DNA of 5,078 nt from Urbifossiella sp043733485 (lineage in GTDB: Bacteria > Planctomycetota > Planctomycetia > Gemmatales > Gemmataceae). Numbering within the stretch: the stretch's first letter is position 1; each line of letters begins with the position of its first letter. This document shows positions 1 through 5,078 of the stretch, one piece after another. Location of the stretch: NCBI GenBank assembly GCA_043733485.1, contig JAYTGN010000200.1, positions 1 to 5,078 of the forward strand, written 5' to 3'. The notes under the pieces are model-generated. The model saw only the letters and a list, made by a program, of their open reading frames with translations, was not told where the DNA came from and did not search any database. The position numbers and the translations under genes were made by a program.

Positions 1-2349
1 CGCGGCGGCATCTTCCGCCTGACGCCGCCGCCTGTCGGCTCCGGCGGCAAAGCGGTGGTCGAGGCCATCGAAGCCCCGCACATCGGCGGCGCGCACGGCA
101 TTTTGTATGCGCATGATTCGCTCTATTTCATGGTCAATGAAAACAATGAAAAGGGCGCACCACAGGCCAAGGGCATGAAGACGGGCCTCTATCGCGCGAA
201 GGACAAGGGCGACGACCATTTCGAGGAACCTGTTTTGCTCGGCGAATGTCCCGGCGGTAGCGAGCACGGCCCGCATTCGCTGGTGCTCAGCCCGGACGGC
301 AAATCCATTTTCTTCAACGCCGGCAATCACACGAAGCTCCCATGGACTCTCACCAGCTCGCGCGCCGCGATGCATGCGTGGGACGAGGATCACATTCTCC
401 CTCGCATGTGGGACGCGATCGGTCATGCACGCGGTGTCCTGGCACCCGGCGGTTACATTGGCAAAACCGATCTCGAGGGGAAGAAGGTCGAGCTAATCTG
501 CGCCGGCTTCCGCAATGAGTTCGATTTCGCCTTCGATGCGAATGGCGAGATATTCACCTACGACGCGGACATGGAGTGGGACTTCAACACGCCGTGGTAT
601 CGGCCGACGCGCGTGTGCCTGGTTACGAGCGGCAGCGAGTTCGGGTGGCGCAACGGGGCCGGCAAGTGGCCCGCCTACTACCCGGACAGCGTGCCCGCCG
701 TGCTCAACATCGGCCCCGGTTCCCCCACCGGCGTCTGCTTCGGTTACGGCTCCAAGTTCCCCGCCAAATACCAGGACGCGCTGTTCATCTGCGACTGGAG
801 CTACGGGAAGATGTACGCGGTTCACATGCAGCCGGACGGCAGTGCGTACAAGGCAGAAGCCGAGGAGTTTGCGACCGGCACGCCGCTCCCTCTAACGGAC
901 GTGGTGATCAACCCGACGGACGGCGCGATGTACTTCACCATCGGCGGCCGCAAGACCAAGAGCGGGTTGTACCGCATCTCGTACACGGGTGAAGCGGTGC
1001 CTCCGGTGCAACCCCGAGGCGATGGTCCTGCCGAGGAGGCTCGCAAAATGCGGCTCGCACTCGAAGCCTTTCACGCGAAGCAAGACCCCGCCGCCATCGA
1101 CGCGGCCTTCGAGGAACTGAACAACGCCGACCGCTTCGTGCAGAATGCCGCCCGCGTCGCACTCGAGTTCCAGGATCCGAAACTGTGGGCCGAGAAGGTC
1201 GTAACCGAGAAGGATCCCCAGAAGGCGATCCTCTCGTTGCTCGCCTTGGTCCGCGTTTCCGCACCTTGCCCGTTCCATCGCAAACCGACGGACCCGCCCG
1301 CCGATCCCGTCCTCCGCGCCAAGATCGTCGAGGCTCTCAACCGCATCGACTTCGCTCAACTCAGAGAGCCCCAGAAGCTCGACCTAATTCGCGTCTATCA
1401 GGTGCTCTTCAACCGGTTCGGCAAACCGACCGACGCCGAGATGAAGGCCGTCATCGAGAAGTTCGCCCCGGCGTTCCCGGACAAGAACCGCTACGTGAAC
1501 GGCGAACTCGGCCAGGTGCTCGTCTACCTCGAAGCACCTGAAACGGCCGTGAAAATGATGAAGCTCCTCCGCGACGCCCCCACGCAAGAGGAGCAAATGG
1601 AGTACGCCCGCTCGTTGCGCATGCTCAAGACCGGGTGGACGCCGGAGCTTCACTACGAGTACTTCAAGTGGTTCGTGAAGGCCGCGAACTATCGCGGCGG
1701 GGCGAGCTTCGGCGGGTTCCTGAAACTCATCAAGGCAGACGCCGTGAAGTCGCTTTCGCCGCAAGAAGCCGTCGCGCTCAAGCCGATCATCGACGCCCAG
1801 CCCGGCAGCGTGAAGCTACCCGAAGACGAACCGCGGCCCTTCGTGAAGGCCTACAAGCTGAACGATCTCGCACCGGCTCTCGATAAGGGAATCAAGGGCG
1901 GTCGCGATTTCGACCGCGGCCGCAAGCTCTTCGCCGCGGCCAAGTGCTTCGGCTGCCATCGCTACGACAACGAAGGCGGTGCCCACGGCCCCGACCTCTC
2001 GGGCATCGCCGGCCGATTCAGCGCCCGCGACCTCCTCGAATCCGTGATCGATCCCAACAAGGAAATCAGCGACCAATACGCCTCCGTCGAGATTCGCACC
2101 CTCGACGACCGCGTGATCGTCGGCCGCATCGTCAACCTCAACGACAACGAGGTGATGGTGAACACCAACATGCTCGACCCCGGTTCCACCATCAAAGTGA
2201 ACCGGAACAACATCGACTCGATGAAGACCTCGAAGGTGTCGATGATGCCGGCGGGCCTGCTGGACACCTTCAAGGAAGACGAGGTGCTCGACCTGATGGC
2301 GTACATGCTTTCTCGCGGCGACCGCAAGAACGCCATGTTCAGCAAGTAG
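1..2349 (+). CDS. PVC-type haem-binding / membrane-bound dehydrogenase-like protein (5' end outside window)
   Basis: The frame is open from base 1 and ends at TAG 2347-2349. The GTG at 55 is internal, because recognisable propeller-type sequence already precedes it; the start and any signal peptide lie upstream. Counting codons from base 1, residues ~1-336 are a sugar-dehydrogenase-like beta-propeller with the hallmark YDADMEWD (nt 559-582) followed by TPWYRPTRV and GSPTGV blocks. Residues ~340-600 are mainly helical and HEAT-like. Residues ~634-782 form the planctomycete cytochrome-c-like domain, with haem attachment motif CFGCH (nt 1945-1959) and a candidate axial methionine in SMMPAGLL (Met codons 2242-2247). 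The ~95 residues between haem motif and methionine include a small beta-rich insert (TLDDRVIVGRIVNLNDNEV), as is usual in this family. From family knowledge it would be exported, bind one covalent haem c, and possibly oxidise sugars or alcohols; its substrate is unknown. The visible part is intact. The domain order matches the families modelled as TIGR02604 and TIGR02603 (from memory). Confidence 0.93.
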   Translation, partial: RGGIFRLTPPPVGSGGKAVVEAIEAPHIGGAHGILYAHDSLYFMVNENNEKGAPQAKGMKTGLYRAKDKGDDHFEEPVLLGECPGGSEHGPHSLVLSPDGKSIFFNAGNHTKLPWTLTSSRAAMHAWDEDHILPRMWDAIGHARGVLAPGGYIGKTDLEGKKVELICAGFRNEFDFAFDANGEIFTYDADMEWDFNTPWYRPTRVCLVTSGSEFGWRNGAGKWPAYYPDSVPAVLNIGPGSPTGVCFGYGSKFPAKYQDALFICDWSYGKMYAVHMQPDGSAYKAEAEEFATGTPLPLTDVVINPTDGAMYFTIGGRKTKSGLYRISYTGEAVPPVQPRGDGPAEEARKMRLALEAFHAKQDPAAIDAAFEELNNADRFVQNAARVALEFQDPKLWAEKVVTEKDPQKAILSLLALVRVSAPCPFHRKPTDPPADPVLRAKIVEALNRIDFAQLREPQKLDLIRVYQVLFNRFGKPTDAEMKAVIEKFAPAFPDKNRYVNGELGQVLVYLEAPETAVKMMKLLRDAPTQEEQMEYARSLRMLKTGWTPELHYEYFKWFVKAANYRGGASFGGFLKLIKADAVKSLSPQEAVALKPIIDAQPGSVKLPEDEPRPFVKAYKLNDLAPALDKGIKGGRDFDRGRKLFAAAKCFGCHRYDNEGGAHGPDLSGIAGRFSARDLLESVIDPNKEISDQYASVEIRTLDDRVIVGRIVNLNDNEVMVNTNMLDPGSTIKVNRNNIDSMKTSKVSMMPAGLLDTFKEDEVLDLMAYMLSRGDRKNAMFSK

Positions 2350-2358
2350 GCGATCCGC

Positions 2359-4527
2359 ATGGCCGCGATTCACATCGAGCCGGTGCCGCGGCGCTGTTCG
2401 CCCGGCGTCGTGCTCGCTTTCATTTGCAACGCTTGCAAGATCGACCGCACGCACGTCGGCAAGATCGCCTTCATCGGTCGCGGTGCGACCGTGGAGATCG
2501 CGGATGCGAAAGCCGCCGCGGTCGTGAAAGCGCTCGACGGCGCGACGATCTCGGACCGGCCGGTGCGGGTGCGCTTTGCCGGGAAGGCAGACTTCAACGA
2601 CTCCGACCACTTCGCTCACCTCTCGAAACTGCTCGATCTCGAAGCCGCCGCGGAGGAAGCCGAGGCCCGCCAGCGCGCAAAGGACGGCGCGGATCGCGGC
2701 GACGGCACCACGCTCACGGCCCTCTATCTCCGCGAGCAAGACGCCGGGCTCGGCGGCCGCATTCTGCTCACCTTCGGCCGCAGCAATCGGAACGAGCCGC
2801 TGCCGCCGAACCGCCTCGGCCCAGGTTCGCCCGTCGTGCTCACGCAAACCAAAGTGAACCGCGGCTTCTCGTCGCGCGGTGTCGTGTTCGACCGCACCGA
2901 GACAACCCTCGGCGTGGCCATCGAGCCGCCCGACGACGAGATTCCAGACGAAGCAAAATGGCGGCTCGACCTCACGCCGGATGAAGTGTCGCGGCTGCGC
3001 CAGCAAGATGCGCTGCGTCGGGCCAGTGCCGCAAACGGCGATCGCCTCGCCGAGATGCGAACGGTGCTGCTGGGAGAACGCGAACCGGAGTCCGATCTTG
3101 AGCGAGCGGGGGGTGTCAGCCCCCTGATTCTTCAGACATCAGGGGGCTCACGCCCCCCGCTCGCCCATCTCAACGATTCCCAGAACGAAGCCATCGCCTT
3201 CGCCCTGGCAGCCAAGGATGTCGCGATCATTCATGGGCCGCCGGGCACGGGCAAGACCACGACCGTGGCGGAACTGATTCGTCAAGCTGTCGCGCGCGGG
3301 GAGAAGGTACTCGCCTGTGCCGCCAGCAATCACGCCGTGGATAACCTTCTCGAAAAGCTGTTGCGGCTGGGTGAAGAACCGGTGCGGCTCGGGCACCCGG
3401 CGCGGGTCGTACCCGAGCTCCGCGAACGTGCCATCGACATTCTCGCGGAGAAACACGCCGACGCAAAGCAGGCCCGCAAGGTCGCGCGCGAAGCCTCGGC
3501 ACTCTTCCGCAAGGCGGACAAGTGGACCCGCGACAAACCCGAGCGCGGCGAGAAGGCCGCCCTTCGCCGCGAGGCCCGCGAACTTCTCGGTGAAGCCCGA
3601 AAACTCGAATCGCTCGCCATCGAACGCATCCTCGACGACGCGAAGATCGTCTGCGCCACGCTCACGGGGCTCGATAGCCAACTGCTCGGCCAGCGCCGCT
3701 TCGATCTGGCGGTACTCGATGAAGCGTGCCAGTCCACGGAGCCGGCTTCGTGGTTGCCGCTGCTTCGCGCCGATCGGCTCGTACTGGCCGGCGATCACTG
3801 CCAGCTTCCGCCGACGGTCGTGTCGCCGCAGGCCGCGGAAGACGGCCTCGCCGTCAGCCTCATGGAACGGCTCGTCGGATTGTTCGGTTCCAAAATTGCC
3901 AAGCTGCTCGCGGTGCAGTATCGGATGCACGCCGCGATCATGGGCTTCTCGAATGCCGAATTCTACGAAGGTGAACTGATCGCGGACGCGAGTGTGATCG
4001 GCCATCGCCTTTGCGACCTGGAAGGCGTACGAATTGAACCACTCACCGAGTTGCCGGTGCAGTTCCTCGACACGGCCGGGGCCAGTTACGATGAAGAATT
4101 GGAAGCGGACACCGAGAGCCGGTTCAATCTTCAGGAGGCTTCGCTTGCTGCGAAGAAGGTGCGGGCCTTGATCGAAGCCGGCGTGTTGGCTTCGCAGATC
4201 GCGGTGATCGCGCCGTACCGGGCGCAGGTGCGTTGCCTCCGCGAGTTGCTCGCCGGCGTGTACGGCCTCGAGATCGACAGCGTCGATGGCTTCCAAGGCC
4301 GCGAGAAGGAGGCCGTGATCATCACGATGGTGCGCTCCAACCCCGAGGGCGAGATCGGCTTCCTCGCCGATACTCGCCGCACCAACGTGGCCTTGACGCG
4401 GGCGCGCCGCAAGCTCATCGTAATCGGCGATAGCGCGACTCTCGCGAACCACGACTTCTACCAGCGACTGCTGACGTACTTCGAAACTATCGGCGCCTAT
4501 TCGAGCGTGTGGGAAGAGCCGGATTGA
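2359..4527 (+). CDS. Superfamily 1 helicase, IGHMBP2/UPF1-like, with N-terminal DbpA-like RNA-binding segment
   Basis: This is a complete 722-residue ATP-dependent DNA/RNA helicase, presumably cytoplasmic. Core motifs in order: Q-type motif LNDSQNEAI (271-279), Walker A GPPGTGKTT (293-301, Lys299), motif II DEACQ (454-458), motif III GDHCQLPP (478-485), motif IV QYRMH (520-524), motif V DSVDGFQGRE (640-649) and motif VI NVALTRARR (676-684). All nucleotide-contact residues look intact. The charged helical stretch ~365-430 matches the antiparallel insert of UPF1-like proteins. Residues ~80-215, including GLGGRILLTFGR and LPPNRLGPGSPV, resemble the family's OB-like 1B domain. Residues ~13-74 resemble a DbpA C-terminal RNA-binding domain (DRTHVGKIAF, then DRPVRVRFA). 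Residues 249-269 are encoded by a palindromic repeat. ATG 2359 lies 9 bases after the preceding stop with only a weak purine stretch upstream, so co-transcription or coupled translation is plausible. Substrate and physiological role cannot be read from the sequence; R-loop/RNA metabolism or DNA repair are possibilities. Confidence 0.95.
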   Translation: MAAIHIEPVPRRCSPGVVLAFICNACKIDRTHVGKIAFIGRGATVEIADAKAAAVVKALDGATISDRPVRVRFAGKADFNDSDHFAHLSKLLDLEAAAEEAEARQRAKDGADRGDGTTLTALYLREQDAGLGGRILLTFGRSNRNEPLPPNRLGPGSPVVLTQTKVNRGFSSRGVVFDRTETTLGVAIEPPDDEIPDEAKWRLDLTPDEVSRLRQQDALRRASAANGDRLAEMRTVLLGEREPESDLERAGGVSPLILQTSGGSRPPLAHLNDSQNEAIAFALAAKDVAIIHGPPGTGKTTTVAELIRQAVARGEKVLACAASNHAVDNLLEKLLRLGEEPVRLGHPARVVPELRERAIDILAEKHADAKQARKVAREASALFRKADKWTRDKPERGEKAALRREARELLGEARKLESLAIERILDDAKIVCATLTGLDSQLLGQRRFDLAVLDEACQSTEPASWLPLLRADRLVLAGDHCQLPPTVVSPQAAEDGLAVSLMERLVGLFGSKIAKLLAVQYRMHAAIMGFSNAEFYEGELIADASVIGHRLCDLEGVRIEPLTELPVQFLDTAGASYDEELEADTESRFNLQEASLAAKKVRALIEAGVLASQIAVIAPYRAQVRCLRELLAGVYGLEIDSVDGFQGREKEAVIITMVRSNPEGEIGFLADTRRTNVALTRARRKLIVIGDSATLANHDFYQRLLTYFETIGAYSSVWEEPD
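3102..3164 (+). repeat. 63-bp palindromic repeat embedded in frame in the helicase gene
   Basis: Two 27-base arms (3102-3128 and 3138-3164) are reverse complements at 25 of 27 positions and flank a 9-base loop (3129-3137). The arms read GCGAGCGGGGGG, a variable TGTC versus CGTG, then AGCCCCCTGAT. The total of 63 bases is exactly 21 codons, so helicase frame is kept. It supplies residues ~249-269 (RAGGVSPLILQTSGGSRPPLA), a Gly/Pro/Ser-rich stretch unlike the flanking helicase sequence, in the linker before the Q-type motif. I recall repeats of this general look from Gemmata genomes, but family membership was not searched. No transposase or target duplication is evident. Confidence 0.85.
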
Positions 4528-4539
4528 ACCATCTAGGCT

Positions 4540-4566
4540 TGGGTGGCACCGGCTTCCAGCCGGTGC
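4540..4566 (+). repeat. Intergenic hairpin repeat, copy 1
   Basis: It starts with TGGGTGG, followed by a perfect hairpin at 4546-4566: arms GCACCGGCT and AGCCGGTGC (9 bp) around the 3-base loop TCC. It begins 12 bases after the helicase stop. It is the reverse complement, at 24 of 26 positions, of copy 3 at 4635-4660. There is no T-run after the stem, so it is not a canonical intrinsic terminator, although the structure could still stabilise the helicase mRNA 3' end or slow polymerase. Confidence 0.85.
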
Positions 4567-4607
4567 ATCAACAGGATGGTCTCAACAGCCAACCTAGAAC
4601 CTCGAGC

Positions 4608-4664
4608 GTTCCGGCTGGAAGCCGGAACCACCCAGAACCGGCTGGAAGCCGGTTCCACCCAGAA
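4608..4664 (-). repeat. Intergenic hairpin repeat, copies 2 and 3 in tandem, opposite orientation to copy 1
   Basis: Two 27-bp units (4611-4637 and 4638-4664) share CCGGCTGGAAGCCGG, then AA or TT, then CCACCCAGAA. Each forms a perfect 9-bp hairpin with loop GGA: 4608-4628 with arms GTTCCGGCT/AGCCGGAAC, and 4635-4655 with arms GAACCGGCT/AGCCGGTTC. The only differences between the units are paired changes on the two sides of the stem. With copy 1 in inverse orientation, the 4541-4660 region could also fold into one larger stem. The rest of the 4528-4688 spacer shows no convincing promoter. Confidence 0.85.
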
Positions 4665-4688
4665 CCTTGAACCCGGTGTCCGTTCGCC

Positions 4689-5078
4689 ATGAATTCACTT
4701 CGCACGATCGCTCACGAGTCGCTCTGCCTCACCGAGGGGCCGTACCTCAAGCACTACCTTCACGGGCGCTTTCGGCTCTGGAACGGCGTTGCGTTCACGG
4801 GGAGCAGCCTGCCGGGCGCGGGATTCAACTTTGCGGCGGTACTCGGAGCCGCGCCGCCGCTCGATGAGATCCTGCCCGTGGCCCGCGAGTTTTTCGCCAT
4901 CACCGAAAAGGGTTGGGGCATCCTCGTGGAGGCGGACGCCGGGCATCCGATTGAAGCCGAGATGAAGGACCGCGACTGGACCGTCGACGAAGACGAACCC
5001 GCGTATGTGATGGAGCGAATCAGAAACCCGGTTTCTGCTTTGGAAACCGGGTTTCTTATCGGTCCAGAAACCCGGTTT
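4689..5078 (+). CDS. Probable GNAT-like N-acetyltransferase, N-terminal part (runs off window end)
   Basis: The ATG at 4689 opens 130 codons without a stop up to the window edge. Visible blocks include MNSLRTIAHESLCLTEGPY, GAGFNFAAVLG (47-57), a segment around LDEILPVAREFF, GWGILVEADAGHPIEAEM and DWTVDEDEPAYVM (97-109). This pattern of a GWGILVE strand, 'DAGHP' helix start, then W-x-V-x-EDEPA resembles the divergent N-terminal half of two-part GNAT proteins I know from planctomycetes. The acetyl-CoA-binding Q/RxxGxG/A loop is not visible and would lie downstream, so the call is tentative. From codon 112 onward the sequence is palindromic repeat (RNPVSALETGF...), probably in the linker between halves; alternatively the repeat truncates the gene and a stop follows soon. 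No clear Shine-Dalgarno sequence precedes the ATG. The gene is separated from the helicase by the hairpin spacer and may have its own transcript. Confidence 0.55.
   Translation, partial: MNSLRTIAHESLCLTEGPYLKHYLHGRFRLWNGVAFTGSSLPGAGFNFAAVLGAAPPLDEILPVAREFFAITEKGWGILVEADAGHPIEAEMKDRDWTVDEDEPAYVMERIRNPVSALETGFLIGPETRF
5021..5078 (+). repeat. Palindromic AGAAACCCGGTTTCT-type repeat cluster in the coding frame (continues past window)
   Basis: Three units are visible. 5021-5037 is a perfect palindrome around a central C (CAGAAACC, C, GGTTTCTG). 5043-5055 is GAAACC, G, GGTTTC, the reverse orientation. 5065-5078 is identical to 5021-5034 and is cut by the window edge. The first two units also form one hairpin with perfect 14-base arms (5022-5035 and 5043-5056) and a 7-base loop. 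In the frame of the upstream gene it is open and encodes RNPVSALETGFLIGPETRF (codons 112-130). I associate this motif type with planctomycete genomes from general knowledge; it was not searched. Confidence 0.85.

Noticed and set aside
1816..3006. 396-codon open frame on the minus strand across the end of the haem gene and start of the helicase gene
   Set aside because: It spans two well-supported genes on the opposite strand, shows no recognisable domain, is rich in His/Arg/Val/Glu as expected from antisense GC-rich codons, and is explained by few stop codons in high-GC DNA.
3102..3164. Insertion sequence or MITE with target-site duplication
   Set aside because: No transposase, no clear direct repeat at the borders, and the element is only a single 63-base hairpin; called a palindromic repeat instead.
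3148..4452. 434-codon open frame on the minus strand inside the helicase gene
   Set aside because: It lies wholly antisense to conserved helicase motifs, begins within the palindromic repeat region, and has no family resemblance; a high-GC shadow frame.
1..4527. Functional module linking the haem protein and the helicase
   Set aside because: The 9-base spacing allows co-transcription, but one protein acts outside the cytoplasm and the other on nucleic acid; nothing in the sequence ties their functions together.
4546..4566. Intrinsic transcription terminator after the helicase gene
   Set aside because: A strong GC-rich stem exists, but no run of T follows it and the same hairpin recurs twice nearby as a repeat, so it is better described as a repeat element.
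4540..4664. CRISPR array
   Set aside because: Only three short copies, one inverted, with the tandem pair directly abutting and no unique spacers of regular length; no cas genes.
4667..4867. Alternative 66-codon frame starting at TTG 4667
   Set aside because: It is in another frame from the GNAT-like gene, starts just after the repeat units, and its Arg/Ala-rich translation has no recognisable features.

Overview
The window reads as chromosomal DNA from a planctomycete, most likely a Gemmata/Gemmataceae-type organism. The strongest evidence is the first gene, a giant multidomain haem protein of a class (beta-propeller, HEAT-like helices, 'Planctomycete-type' cytochrome c) that is expanded almost only in Planctomycetes and their PVC relatives. 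High GC, strong GC preference at third codon positions, and abundant short palindromic repeats in and between genes fit this. The genus is inferred from family knowledge; no search was run.

Layout, all on the + strand: (1) positions 1-2349 hold the 3' part of the PVC-type haem-binding/dehydrogenase-like protein, whose true start lies upstream. (2) After a 9-base gap, 2359-4527 encodes a complete 722-residue superfamily 1 helicase of the IGHMBP2/UPF1-like type. It carries an N-terminal segment resembling the DbpA RNA-binding domain, and a 63-bp palindromic repeat (3102-3164) is embedded in frame just before the helicase core. (3) The 161-base spacer 4528-4688 holds three copies of a short hairpin repeat: one in one orientation, then two in tandem in the other. 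(4) From 4689 an open frame runs off the window end. Its first ~108 residues look like the N-terminal part of a GNAT-like acetyltransferase. Its last visible 19 codons are made of a third palindromic repeat family (AGAAACCCGGTTTCT-type).

The haem protein would act outside the cytoplasm and the helicase on nucleic acid in the cytoplasm, so their closeness suggests at most co-transcription, not a shared pathway. No defence system, mobile-element transposase, CRISPR array, tRNA or rRNA is visible. The most noteworthy pattern is the repeats: three distinct palindromic families within about 2 kb, two of them read as in-frame coding sequence at apparent linkers. This resembles in principle the protein-embedded palindromic elements known from Rickettsia.
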